Shown here: piece after piece, positions 1-7,458 of the stretch | How positions within the stretch are numbered: position 1 is the stretch's first letter | How the letters are laid out: each line of letters opens with the position of its first letter | Made by a program: the position numbers and the translations under genes | The notes under the pieces: generated by a model | What the model was told of the DNA's origin: nothing | Seen by the model: only the letters and a program-made list of their open reading frames with translations | Database searches by the model: none | Assembly (NCBI GenBank): GCA_031280965.1 | Contig: JAITFZ010000008.1 | Span: 1-36,135, forward strand | DNA length: 36,135 bases | Reading direction: 5' to 3' | Origin: Oscillospiraceae bacterium | GTDB taxonomy: Bacteria > Bacillota > Clostridia > Oscillospirales > Ruminococcaceae

Positions 1-73
1 AATTTGAAGCCGGCGCTACCTCGGGTTCTTTCTTACTCACTTTCCTTCTACGGTTTTTAGGTAGTTTCACCAT
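1..73 (-). CDS. Start of an unknown gene running off the left edge
   Basis: An ATG at 73-71 opens a leftward frame that is still open at base 1, giving 24 residues rich in Lys/Arg (MVKLPKNRRRKVSKKEPE...). A TTGACA/TAATAT promoter lies about 65 bases upstream. The leader between them contains a short CCCG-ATAA-CGGG hairpin. The ribosome binding site is weak (GTAAGAG). The basic N-terminus would suit a nucleic-acid-binding or ribosome-associated protein, but too little is visible to name it. Confidence 0.4.
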   Translation of the reverse strand, partial: MVKLPKNRRRKVSKKEPEVAPASN

Positions 74-136
74 CGTTACTCTTACCGCATTATCCCGTTA
101 TCGGGTTTTACTTTGTGAATTTCTTCACACAATTAC

Positions 137-166
137 ATATTACCATATAATGTATACGAATGTCAA
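137..166 (-). promoter_or_regulatory. Predicted sigma-A promoter for the partial gene at 1-73
   Basis: On the minus strand, TTGACA (166-161) and TAATAT (142-137) are separated by 18 bases. It points at the partial ORF at the left edge. Confidence 0.5.
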
Positions 167-332
167 TAGTCATAATAACCAAATAATTTCGCGATTTCAT
201 AGGGCGTAACGGACTGGTTACGGCGGCTGTTGTTGATTCGAGTTTAATTAAGGTTTAAATTCCTCGCCAATGAAAATATGAACTTTCAAATCATTTCGGC
301 AATGCCGTTTTCGCAATATTTGAGAATCTAAA

Positions 333-452
333 ATGAAAAATCACAAAAAACTCGAACCTAAAGAATTCATAAAAGAATTATCTGCTTATATGAAAACCAA
401 AGGATTAATCCTTGTAACAGAAGACAAACCGCCGATATTACTCTTTGTATAA
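333..452 (+). CDS. Possible 39-residue small protein
   Basis: This is a short ATG-to-TAA frame rich in Lys and Glu (MKNHKKLEPKEFIKEL...), ending in a hydrophobic LLFV tail. The ribosome binding site is poor (TGAGA). No family is recognised. It lies between the leftward promoter at 137-166 and the bidirectional terminator at 492-539. It could be a chance frame or the remnant of a larger gene. Apart from this frame, the stretch 167-490 shows nothing I can interpret. Confidence 0.22.
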   Translation: MKNHKKLEPKEFIKELSAYMKTKGLILVTEDKPPILLFV

Positions 453-491
453 TTCCCCGCGCAAAATGCCATCAAATAGCTTTGCAATCGT

Positions 492-539
492 AAAAACGCC
501 CTGTTGTGAGTTTTTAACTCAACATTCAGGGCGTTTTTT
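492..539. terminator. Bidirectional intrinsic terminator
   Basis: Outer arms AAAAACGCCCTG (492-503) and CAGGGCGTTTTTT (527-539) enclose a second inverted repeat, GAGTT/AACTC. The A-tract on the left and T-tract on the right make it read as a terminator on both strands. It closes the leftward gene 591-1172. Confidence 0.8.
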
Positions 540-590
540 GTCATTTTGCGTGGAACGCAACAAAGTGCAGGGTTCTAATTTGCTTAATTA

Positions 591-1172
591 TTATTTCCTT
601 TTACGTGCGAATACAACAGCACCTGCCGCTACAAGAGCGATTGCGGAAGCAACTGCTACGTCAGCAACGCCGGTTTCAGCGCCGTGCTTATCATCGTCAT
701 CGTCGCCGCCCGGAGCAGGAGAAATGACAGGAGGTGCATCGTCATTGTCATCAACGGCGTAATCAAATACGATGCCGGTGATGGTGATTTCATCGCCCCA
801 CCACTGTTCCATCATAACTACGGGACCGTCTGCTTCTATAGGTTCGTCAAGGGTTACTTTAATAGTTGCTCCGTCAGAAACGATAGCCTTACCTGCGTCT
901 TCATCGCCCCATTCAGTCCAAGAACCACCTGCGGCAGCCCACCAACCCTCTTCAAACATTTCGCCGTACCATATGATACCGCCGCCAAAGCCTTCTTCAA
1001 CATCTCCGTCATCAAAGCTGATGGTGAATCCGGTGATAGTACCTTTTCCTTCAAAAACATACTTGCCGTCTTCGTCGTAATCTGCGCCATTGGCGTTAGC
1101 AATTGCACTTGCGCCGAGTGTAAATACGCTAATCATAGCGATTGCTAAAATAATTGATGCTAATTTTTTCAT
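591..1172 (-). CDS. Secreted, probably surface-anchored beta-rich protein
   Basis: The product is 193 residues. Residues 1-27 form a signal peptide (MKKLASIILAIAMISVFTLG, then ASA). Residues ~35-145 are rich in Gly, Trp and acidic residues, with a pattern of short beta strands (GGGIIWYGEMFEEGWW, WWGDEITITGIVFDY) that resembles a carbohydrate-binding module, but no family can be assigned. An Asp-rich linker (GGDDDDDKHG) leads to ETG, a hydrophobic helix and a terminal RKRK. That tail has the layout of a sortase or PxTG-like sorting signal without a canonical LPxTG. The start has a good site (AAGGAG, then ATG), and the gene has its own promoter and terminator, so it is monocistronic. A pI this low also fits an extracellular protein. 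Confidence 0.75.
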   Translation of the reverse strand: MKKLASIILAIAMISVFTLGASAIANANGADYDEDGKYVFEGKGTITGFTISFDDGDVEEGFGGGIIWYGEMFEEGWWAAAGGSWTEWGDEDAGKAIVSDGATIKVTLDEPIEADGPVVMMEQWWGDEITITGIVFDYAVDDNDDAPPVISPAPGGDDDDDKHGAETGVADVAVASAIALVAAGAVVFARKRK

Positions 1173-1228
1173 AAGTTATTACTCCTTAAAAATCGGTGCG
1201 GCAGATATGCCACCCGTTAATTAAAATC

Positions 1229-1257
1229 ATTATAGCACGTCCTTATGCATTTGTCAA
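1229..1257 (-). promoter_or_regulatory. Consensus promoter of the secreted-protein gene
   Basis: On the minus strand, TTGACA (1257-1252) and TATAAT (1234-1229) are 17 bases apart, about 57 bases upstream of the start at 1172. Both hexamers are perfect. Confidence 0.85.
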
Positions 1258-1374
1258 TACTTTTTTCCTATTTTTTCCATATAATGTTTGTTTATATTTT
1301 ATCATGTCGCTATAAAAGAAGCGTCGCACATACGGACAAGCTGCCCGTTCATATAGTTTACACGGGTGATTATA

Positions 1375-1542
1375 TTGACGGACGACAACAAACAGACCAA
1401 CCTCACAGCGCATATTTTTTATAATGAAAACGGCGACAGCTTTGAAAATTTGTTAACCGAGGGGATTAAAAAGGCAAATTTCAAAGCCATATACAAGCAG
1501 ATAACTATTGTTTACGATGCCTCCGAGAAAGAGGAGCGTTAA
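1375..1542 (+). CDS. Small protein translationally coupled to the serine recombinase
   Basis: The product is 55 residues from TTG 1375 (GTG 1366 is an alternative), starting LTDDNKQTNLTAHIFYNENG and ending YDASEKEER. Its stop TAA (1540-1542) is one base before the recombinase ATG, and its last codons supply the AGAGGAG ribosome binding site of that gene. Small proteins in this position are common ahead of large serine recombinases on clostridial integrative elements. By analogy it may be an accessory or directionality factor, but nothing in the sequence proves that. It is not clearly TnpW. Confidence 0.55.
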   Translation: MTDDNKQTNLTAHIFYNENGDSFENLLTEGIKKANFKAIYKQITIVYDASEKEER

Positions 1543-1543
1543 A

Positions 1544-3106
1544 ATGAGAAACGATAATTATTTAAGCACTTCAGTTTACAACGCCGCGTTATATCTGCGG
1601 CTGTCAAAGGAAGACGAAATCGCGGGACAGTCCGAGAGCATACAAAATCAACAGGATTTTCTGACTAAATTCGTACTGGAACAAGGGTGGAATATCGTTG
1701 ACATTTATATTGACGACGGGTACAGCGGCTTGAATTATGACCGTCCCGGCTTTCAGCGTATGCTTGCGAATATAGAAAAGAAGAAAATCAACCTTGTTAT
1801 TACAAAAGACCTGTCAAGGTTAGGGCGGGATTATATTGATACAGGCTACTATTTGGAGCGGTATTTTCCTTCGGGCAACATTCGTTATATAGCTTTGAAT
1901 GACGGTATAGATACAATGGCAGACAACGGAAACAACGACATTTCGCCGTTTAAGGCAGTCATCAACGATATGTACGCAAAGGATATTTCAAAGAAAGTCC
2001 GGGCGGCATTCAACACCAAGCGTCAGAAAGGGCAGTTTATAGGCGGTTTTGCGCCGTATGGCTACATGAAAGACCCGAGCAACAAAAACAAATTGCTGAT
2101 TGACCCCGATGTGTCGGCAGTCGTCAGGCGAATTTTCGGGCTTTATCTAAACGGCGGGAGTATGTGCGGAATTGTCAGATTGTTCAATAGCGAGGGTTTA
2201 CCCTGCCCCGCGAAGTACAAGAGCGAAACTACCGCATATAAAAACGCAATGGTCAAGCGGTATTTGTGGACACAGGAAACAGTAAAGCGAATACTTACCA
2301 ATCCCGCCTATATCGGCAATATGGCACAGCGCAGGCAAGAGAAAATCAATTACAAGGTAGATAAGTTTCGTAAAATACCGCCTAAAGACTGGATAATTGC
2401 CGTGGGAACGCATGAACCTATAATTGAAAAGGCGGATTTTGAGCTGACGCAGACGCTTATTCAGAAGAAAATCCTGCATTATAACAAGCCCGAAAAAGCG
2501 GTTCACTTATTAAACGGTTTGATGTTTTGCAAAGAATGCGGCGCAAAAATGACATACCGCCGTAACAAGTCAAAGAAGATGGTTGCGCTCTGCATGACCT
2601 ATTCAAAGTATGGTATTACCCTTTGCACCGCTCATAAAATTCGCGAGGATTTAATTGAAAAGTGCGTTTTTGACAAACTGCGGGAAATTGCCGAAAAAAC
2701 ACTCGGCGAGAATTTTACCGGGCAATTTAAGGATTTATTCTTTGAAAAGCCCGATTATAGCGAAAAGGAAAGTATTCAAAAGCGGTCAGATGAAATTAAG
2801 GGCATAATAAAAAGCCTGTATACCGACAAGCTCAAAGGCATAATTGACGAAGATTTATTTATTGAAATGTCGAGCCGGTACAGCAACGAGAAAAATATGC
2901 TGTCAGACAGGCTGTCGCAAATCGAGACGGAAATGTCAAAGCCGGTCACAGAGCACGATTACAAAGACATTATCAGCAAGATTATCGGCTTTGAAATAAT
3001 TGAGCGCAATATACTTGCGAAGTTAATTAACAGGATTGAAATCTCCGAAGAAAGACAAATATTTATAACTTTCAACTTTTGTAAGCCATGCAAGCCGCAC
3101 GAATAA
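1544..3106 (+). CDS. Large serine recombinase (site-specific integrase), element 1
   Basis: The product is 520 residues. The N-terminal resolvase domain (~10-160) has the nucleophile Ser21 in ALYLRLSKEDE and the conserved LVITKDLSRLGRDY. A recombinase domain follows at ~170-290 (GFAPYGYMKDPSN..., TNPAYIGNMAQRR). The zinc ribbon has CKECG and a second Cys pair near CTAHK, and a long coiled-coil region reaches the C-terminus. This architecture belongs to phage and ICE integrases that recombine attP and attB without homology. I chose ATG 1544 over upstream starts because AGAGGAG sits 7 bases before it and the preceding ORF stops there. Its 3' end abuts a broken CotJC gene, the usual position of an attachment site beside such integrases, so the element probably extends leftward from about 3110. 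Confidence 0.93.
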   Translation: MRNDNYLSTSVYNAALYLRLSKEDEIAGQSESIQNQQDFLTKFVLEQGWNIVDIYIDDGYSGLNYDRPGFQRMLANIEKKKINLVITKDLSRLGRDYIDTGYYLERYFPSGNIRYIALNDGIDTMADNGNNDISPFKAVINDMYAKDISKKVRAAFNTKRQKGQFIGGFAPYGYMKDPSNKNKLLIDPDVSAVVRRIFGLYLNGGSMCGIVRLFNSEGLPCPAKYKSETTAYKNAMVKRYLWTQETVKRILTNPAYIGNMAQRRQEKINYKVDKFRKIPPKDWIIAVGTHEPIIEKADFELTQTLIQKKILHYNKPEKAVHLLNGLMFCKECGAKMTYRRNKSKKMVALCMTYSKYGITLCTAHKIREDLIEKCVFDKLREIAEKTLGENFTGQFKDLFFEKPDYSEKESIQKRSDEIKGIIKSLYTDKLKGIIDEDLFIEMSSRYSNEKNMLSDRLSQIETEMSKPVTEHDYKDIISKIIGFEIIERNILAKLINRIEISEERQIFITFNFCKPCKPHE

Positions 3107-3110
3107 AAAG

Positions 3111-3428
3111 CAGCGTCATAAATTCAGCGGTGCAGACGGCGAACTGGGTGCCTCTCTGCGCTACCTTTCACAGCGATTCACCATGCCGGATAAAAGAGGA
3201 ATTGCGTTGCTGACTGATATTGGAACCGAAGAACTCGGACACCTTGAAATGATAGGTTCCATAGTTACTCAGCTCACAAAAGGCGAAGGCGCAAAGTCTT
3301 TCGATAAGTGGGGACGCGGCGACTACTATGTTGACCACGCAAACGCGGTTTTCCCCGCTTCGGCGAGCGGTGTACCGTGGAGCGCGGCAGGTATGCAGAG
3401 TAAGGGCGACCCTAATTACCAATGGTAG
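3111..3428 (+). pseudogene. cotJC: CotJC/manganese catalase internal fragment, broken at both ends
   Basis: In frame from about 3111, the translation reads HKFSGADGELGASLRYLSQR, then LLTDIGTEELGHLEMIG, then GDYYVDHANAVFPASASGVPWSAAG and ends QSKGDPNYQW-stop. These are the core motifs of manganese catalases of the spore-coat CotJC type, including the Glu and the ExxH metal ligands of the first half. The N-terminal ~30 residues and the second metal-binding half (normally following GDP) are missing. There is no start codon before the homology. The fragment begins 4 bases after one serine recombinase gene and ends 5 bases before a converging one, so it was probably split by two integrations, or carried as cargo. 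Confidence 0.85.
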
Positions 3429-3433
3429 CATTT

Positions 3434-4873
3434 TTATTTATAAACAAGTTTTAAGGTCTTTTCGGGCTTTGAATATGTGATTTTTTCTATGAGCATATGA
3501 GCCGTCTGATATTTTTGTTCTATATTAATGCTCTCATCAGTCAAAAGTTCGTAAACGCTCATAATTTTTTTGACTATTTCGTTGTTATGCCTGTTTTCGA
3601 TTAATTTGCCCTTTAAAAGTTCCAGTGCGTTCTTTAAGTCCTCCCGCTCGTCTGAAAGCCTTTGTTTCTTCTCCTTATATTCGGAAAGGCTGTCTATACC
3701 GTCCTCGTATGCTATTTTAACTCTGTCCTCTTTGTCCGTGATTTTGGAAAGGCGGTCTTGAAGCATATCATATTCAAGGCTTGTGCCTGTATCGGCTACG
3801 CTCGGTACAATGTTTATTTCGATTTCGCCTGTGTAGGTCTTTTTAAGTTCCTCTAAAACTGCGCTTTCTAATATTTCAATAGCAGTATGAGCACTTACCT
3901 TGCATGAGCCTTTAAAATAAGCATTGCACTGCATAAATCTACTTCTATGAATAACCATAGAACGTCCGCAAGCACCACATTTCATAAGTCCTTTAAGCCA
4001 TGTCGATATAGGTGAGTTTTTGTTTTCAAACTGGCGGTATAGCTCTTTATTTTCTCTCATGCGCTCTTGAACCTTGTCCCATGTTTCAATATCTATGATT
4101 GGCTCATGGTCGCTATCTCGAAGAATCATGTCAGGGTGATTAAAATTATTATTCATTCCACCGTGAGGTGTCCAACGCACTTTTCCGATATAGACAGGAT
4201 TATTCAGAATATAATTAATTGTATGATTTGAAAATTCTTTTCCTGTTCTTGATTTACCTAAACTGTTCGCAAGCCTTATAGTTCCAAACAAGCTATTTTC
4301 CCTGTTTGCAAAACTCTGAAAAATAATCTTTACAAAATTTGCTTCTTTGGGTGATACTATGAGTTTTTTATTTTCCACTCTATAACCAAAAGGCGGTCTT
4401 GTTTGAAATTCGCCCCGCTCCGCTTTTTCGGTCATGCCCTTTGTCACTTCATCAGCTAAGTTAAGTGAGTAGTATTCTGCCATAGCTTCAAGCATGGCTT
4501 CCAATATAACCGAGAATTTATCGTTTTCAATACTTTCAGTAATAGAAATAACCTTGATGTCACATTCTTTTTTAAGCAAAGATTTATAGACTATGCTGTC
4601 TTCTCTCGAACGTGCAAACCTATCAAATTTATGTACAAGAATCACATCAAAGGGTTTCGGCTTGATTTTTGCTGTAGCAATCATCGTCATAAACTGTGGT
4701 CTTTTATCAGCCCGTTTCCCTGAAATGCCCTCGTCTATATAAATATGTTCCTTTGTGAGTATAATATCATTCTGATTAGCATAATTTTTTACAGCCTTTA
4801 ATTGAGCGTCTGGCGAAAACTCGGTTTGATCATCGGTAGACACTCTTATATAACAGGCTCCGTTTTGAATAAT
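3434..4873 (-). CDS. Large serine recombinase (site-specific integrase), element 2, with an apparent ATT start
   Basis: The product is 479 residues if initiated at ATT 4873. The resolvase domain has the nucleophile Ser in GACYIRVSTDDQTE and the motif VILVHKFDRFARSRED. The recombinase domain (PPFGYRVENKKL, LNNPVYIGKVRW), zinc ribbon (LMKCGACGRSM, later MQCNAYFKGSC) and coiled coil follow. No ATG, GTG or TTG lies between the strong ribosome binding site TAAGGAGG (4885-4878) and the catalytic Ser region. The first standard start, GTG 4843, is immediately before that Ser and would delete the first beta strand. Relatives as I remember them begin Met-Ile-Gln-Asn, so ATT-ATT here looks like a mutated ATG-ATT. 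The gene could be expressed weakly from AUU or be dead. Its 3' end abuts the CotJC fragment. Confidence 0.88.
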   Translation of the reverse strand: MIQNGACYIRVSTDDQTEFSPDAQLKAVKNYANQNDIILTKEHIYIDEGISGKRADKRPQFMTMIATAKIKPKPFDVILVHKFDRFARSREDSIVYKSLLKKECDIKVISITESIENDKFSVILEAMLEAMAEYYSLNLADEVTKGMTEKAERGEFQTRPPFGYRVENKKLIVSPKEANFVKIIFQSFANRENSLFGTIRLANSLGKSRTGKEFSNHTINYILNNPVYIGKVRWTPHGGMNNNFNHPDMILRDSDHEPIIDIETWDKVQERMRENKELYRQFENKNSPISTWLKGLMKCGACGRSMVIHRSRFMQCNAYFKGSCKVSAHTAIEILESAVLEELKKTYTGEIEINIVPSVADTGTSLEYDMLQDRLSKITDKEDRVKIAYEDGIDSLSEYKEKKQRLSDEREDLKNALELLKGKLIENRHNNEIVKKIMSVYELLTDESINIEQKYQTAHMLIEKITYSKPEKTLKLVYK

Positions 4874-4928
4874 TACCCCTCCTTACACAAAAAACCTTTA
4901 CCCCATGTATAAGAGGGAAAAGGCAATC

Positions 4929-5102
4929 TTATTCTTTAAAATCTAACTCTAATTTTGTTCTATCAAGAGCATTTAATAGATTTATCGTTTTTTCTATATC
5001 TAAATTCTTACATTTTTTAGATTTACTGTAAACTATATTGATGAGGCTTTTCAAAGGCTTCTTCAAATCACTTAAACGAAAACGCGCCAAATGCGGAAGC
5101 AA
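4929..5102 (-). CDS. Possible small ORF upstream of recombinase 2
   Basis: The frame is 57 codons from TTG 5102, directly after a stop, with no clear ribosome binding site. The product is basic and helical (FRLSDLKKPLKSLINIVYS, ending TKLELDFKE). It lies on the same strand and 56 bases ahead of recombinase 2, so it could be a co-transcribed accessory protein or the tail of a truncated gene. No family is recognised. The remainder of the gap 4874-5234 holds the tandem repeats and promoter listed separately. Confidence 0.28.
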   Translation of the reverse strand: MLPHLARFRLSDLKKPLKSLINIVYSKSKKCKNLDIEKTINLLNALDRTKLELDFKE

Positions 5103-5114
5103 TCATTCGACAAA

Positions 5115-5174
5115 ATCGGAATTAATATAGCGCCAATATCGGAATTAATATAGCGCCAATATCGGAAGTAATAT
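5115..5174 (+). repeat. 23-bp tandem repeat (2.6 units) ahead of the ATPase promoter
   Basis: The unit ATCGGAATTAATATAGCGCCAAT is exact at 5115-5137 and 5138-5160, and a third begins as ATCGGAAGTAATAT (5161-5174). The CGGAA core also occurs at 5094 and inside the promoter spacer at 5185 (ACGGAAGTGCG). Regular spacing just upstream of a -35 box suggests binding sites for a repeated regulator. Confidence 0.85.
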
Positions 5175-5175
5175 C

Positions 5176-5204
5176 TTGACAAACACGGAAGTGCGTGATA
5201 TAAT
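5176..5204 (+). promoter_or_regulatory. Consensus promoter of the ATPase gene
   Basis: TTGACA (5176-5181) and TATAAT (5199-5204) are both perfect, with a 17-base spacer that itself contains a CGGAAGT motif like those in the tandem repeats. Transcription would start near 5211, leaving a leader of only about 24 bases before ATG 5235. Confidence 0.88.
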
Positions 5205-5234
5205 GATATTAAAATCAAAGAAAGCTGTTATAAT

Positions 5235-6500
5235 ATGGAAGAAAAATATTTACCCCGCATAGCGGATAGGGTTTTAAATTTCGCATTGGAAGCGTCCGGT
5301 GCGGTGCTGATTGAGGGAGTAAAGTGGTGTGGCAAGACCAGAACTGCCGAAGAAAAAGCCGCCAGTATCTTATATATGCAAGACCCCGATAAAGCCGAAT
5401 CGTATTTGAAAGCCGCCGACACCAAACCTTCGTTCTTGCTGAAAGGCGATACCCCACGCTTGATAGACGAGTGGCAGACAGCACCGGTTTTGTGGGATGC
5501 AGTGCGCTTTGCGATTGACCAACGGAGAAAGAAAAGTCAATTTATCCTAACGGGTTCTGCTGTTCCAAAAGATAATATTGTTCAGCACACAGGAACGGGA
5601 CGGATTTCGCGTATGCTCATGCGTCCGATGTCTTTGTTTGAATCGTTGGAATCCAACGGCTCTGTTTCGCTTAAAGCATTGTTCGATGAAACAGCTGATG
5701 GCGAATGTGTTTCGACCTTAACGATTGAAGAACTGGCTTTTGTCTTAGCACGCGGCGGATGGCCGGCTTCAATCGGAGAGAAAGAATCTGTTGCTTTAAA
5801 ATTAGCACACGATTATACTGAAGCAGTTATTAATATTGACATATCAAAAGTTGACGATGTGGAAAAAAATCCGGCGCGTGTCCGGGCACTCATGCGTTCG
5901 CTCGCTCGGAATGTTTCCACAATGGCAACGATTGCTACCATTCATGGAGATATTTCTGCGAATGAAGAACTTGTTTCTGAAAAAACTATCAGCGTATACC
6001 TTAACGCACTACGGCGAATTTTCGTGGTAGAAGATTTATCCGCATGGGGTCCGGCTATGCGTTCAAAGACTGCATTGCGAACTTCATCGAAGCGACACTT
6101 CACTGACCCGTCGATTGCGACTGCCGTACTTCGTGCTACACCGGAAAAGTTATTACAAGATTTCAATACGTTTGGTTTACTGTTTGAGTCAATGTGCGTT
6201 CGGGATTTACGAGTTTATGCGAATGCGATTGATGGTGAAGTTTTCCATTTCCGTGATAAGAGCGGGTTGGAAGCTGATGCCATTATTCACCTCGGCGATG
6301 GTCGTTGGGGGGCGATTGAAGTCAAGATGGGTGCTAAGGAAATCGAAACTGCCGCCGAGAATTTGAAGAAGTTACGAGAGAAAATTAATACAGACAAAAT
6401 GAAAGAACCGTCATTCTTAATGGTGCTGACGGCTACCGAATTTGGTTATAGGCGCGATGACGGGGTTTATATCGTGCCGATAGGATGTTTGCGAGATTAA
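5235..6500 (+). CDS. AAA-type ATPase with DUF4143 domain
   Basis: The product is 421 residues. The N-terminal P-loop domain has a Walker A-like GVKWCGKTRTA (~28-38), Walker B LIDEWQ (~76) and a sensor-like FILTGSAV (~103). The C-terminal DUF4143 part ends in a nuclease-like fold signature, FHFRDKSGLEADAII...GAIEVKMG, with the Asp and Glu-x-Lys spacing of the PD-(D/E)XK superfamily. Such ATPases are widespread in gut anaerobes and often sit on mobile or defence DNA. Their cellular role is not established. The ribosome binding site is very weak despite the perfect promoter. It is followed 21 bases later by a small unknown gene and may share a transcript with it. Confidence 0.88.
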   Translation: MEEKYLPRIADRVLNFALEASGAVLIEGVKWCGKTRTAEEKAASILYMQDPDKAESYLKAADTKPSFLLKGDTPRLIDEWQTAPVLWDAVRFAIDQRRKKSQFILTGSAVPKDNIVQHTGTGRISRMLMRPMSLFESLESNGSVSLKALFDETADGECVSTLTIEELAFVLARGGWPASIGEKESVALKLAHDYTEAVINIDISKVDDVEKNPARVRALMRSLARNVSTMATIATIHGDISANEELVSEKTISVYLNALRRIFVVEDLSAWGPAMRSKTALRTSSKRHFTDPSIATAVLRATPEKLLQDFNTFGLLFESMCVRDLRVYANAIDGEVFHFRDKSGLEADAIIHLGDGRWGAIEVKMGAKEIETAAENLKKLREKINTDKMKEPSFLMVLTATEFGYRRDDGVYIVPIGCLRD

Positions 6501-6521
6501 CGCGAAAGGGGAACCGCCTCT

Positions 6522-6803
6522 ATGAACACCAAACGCCGTCCCGACATAAAAATCACATTAACCCGCGAGATGTTCAACTCGCTGCTCACCATGTTCGCCT
6601 ACTACAAAGCGACAAAAAATGAAATCGGCGAGACCTATTACAGTCGAAGCGCCGATAAACTCGAGGGTAAAATCATTAGCTATGGTCGGTTCATTAAGAG
6701 CGAGACCGGCGATAAAGTCGTCGTAAACTTCTTCTCGAACGAAATCATAGCGCTTACAGATTTATTTGCGAAGTACATAAATTTAGGTCACGCTCCAAAA
6801 TGA
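6522..6803 (+). CDS. Unknown 93-residue protein
   Basis: The ribosome binding site GAAAGGGG precedes ATG 6522. The product (MNTKRRPDIKITLTREMFNS...) is mixed alpha/beta with a basic N-terminus and no recognised motif or membrane segment. It follows the ATPase by 21 bases on the same strand. Its last 16 bases overlap the end of the IS1-like transposase frame, and its final residues (INLGHAPK) may be encoded by the IS end, so the original C-terminus may have been lost to the insertion. Confidence 0.6.
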   Translation: MNTKRRPDIKITLTREMFNSLLTMFAYYKATKNEIGETYYSRSADKLEGKIISYGRFIKSETGDKVVVNFFSNEIIALTDLFAKYINLGHAPK

Positions 6804-7273
6804 TTTATATCAATATTAAACTCTAAAACATTTATTAATAAGGAAACCATAACAATATGCATTTCCATTGTCTTTGAGTAGCAGATTGCTTTTCGAGCAA
6901 GCCGCTTCAGTCTGGTGCGAAAAATCAAATGTTTGCGTTCGATTTTTTGCGTGTTTCTTTTTCCTGTTTTTAATATGCTCCTCGGAATAACATCGTGATA
7001 TGCCCAATTATTATCAGAATAAACAGCGACAATTTTAATGTTTAACAACGTTACCATGCCCCATAATATTTTGCACATTTCATTCTCACGAGAACCCAAA
7101 GTGAATGCGACAACATCACCGGTATCATGGTCGATTGCGTGCCATAGCCAACAAGGCGTACCCCTGCAATAAACCCGCCCCCACTGCTCATCCATCTCAA
7201 GCCTGATTCTTATTTTTCTCCTAAGATTACGATATTTTGGATTGATGTTGACAAGAGAATTTTTAGTTTTTTT
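6788..7273 (-). pseudogene. insB: InsB-like catalytic part of the IS1 transposase, reached by -1 frameshift
   Basis: The InsA frame reads TTA AAA AAA CTA at 7275-7264. Slipping back one base on the A run gives AAA AAA ACT and joins the InsB frame (KKTKNSLVNIN...LEMDEQWGRVYCRG). That matches the position and logic of IS1's programmed -1 frameshift. The catalytic frame runs uninterrupted to HFGA-stop at 6788 and keeps the acidic residues in MDEQW and YSDNNW plus the KIERKH...RLARK block. It is probably not mobile because InsA is truncated. Confidence 0.72.
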
Positions 7274-7410
7274 AACACAGCAGTAACTGTACCTTGACTG
7301 ATTTCTAAAACTCGAGATATGTCGCGGACTCCGCTGCCGTTTAATGACATTTTTATTATCATTAGTTTCGTGCCCGGTTTTGCTCCGTTGTTTACGTATT
7401 CTTCTGTCAA
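7210..7410 (-). pseudogene. insA: InsA-like helix-turn-helix part of the IS1 transposase, N-terminus missing
   Basis: The product is 66 residues from TTG 7410. The stretch PGTKLMIIKMSLNGSGVRD, then ISRVLEISQGTVTAVLKKLK corresponds to the helix-turn-helix of IS1 InsA. InsA normally begins with a CxxC zinc finger about 40 residues earlier. Here the frame upstream is hydrophobic, lacks cysteines and hits a stop near 7457. The zinc finger helps DNA binding in IS1, so this copy is probably inactive. Confidence 0.65.
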
Positions 7411-7458
7411 TAAGAAAATAAAAATTAGTGAATAAAGGTATTGGCGGGAATATTTCTA

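Noticed and set aside
1-130. rRNA or other stable RNA fragment at the left edge
   Set aside because: No match to conserved rRNA segments; the frame, promoter and leader suggest a normal gene start on the minus strand.
684-1148. 154-residue plus-strand ORF at the secreted-protein gene
   Set aside because: Antisense shadow of the minus-strand gene, which has a signal peptide, promoter and terminator.
3168-3431. 87-residue minus-strand ORF in the catalase fragment
   Set aside because: The opposite strand encodes recognisable manganese catalase motifs; this frame has none.
5100-5200. CRISPR array at the 23-bp repeats
   Set aside because: Units are directly adjacent with no spacers and there are no cas genes.
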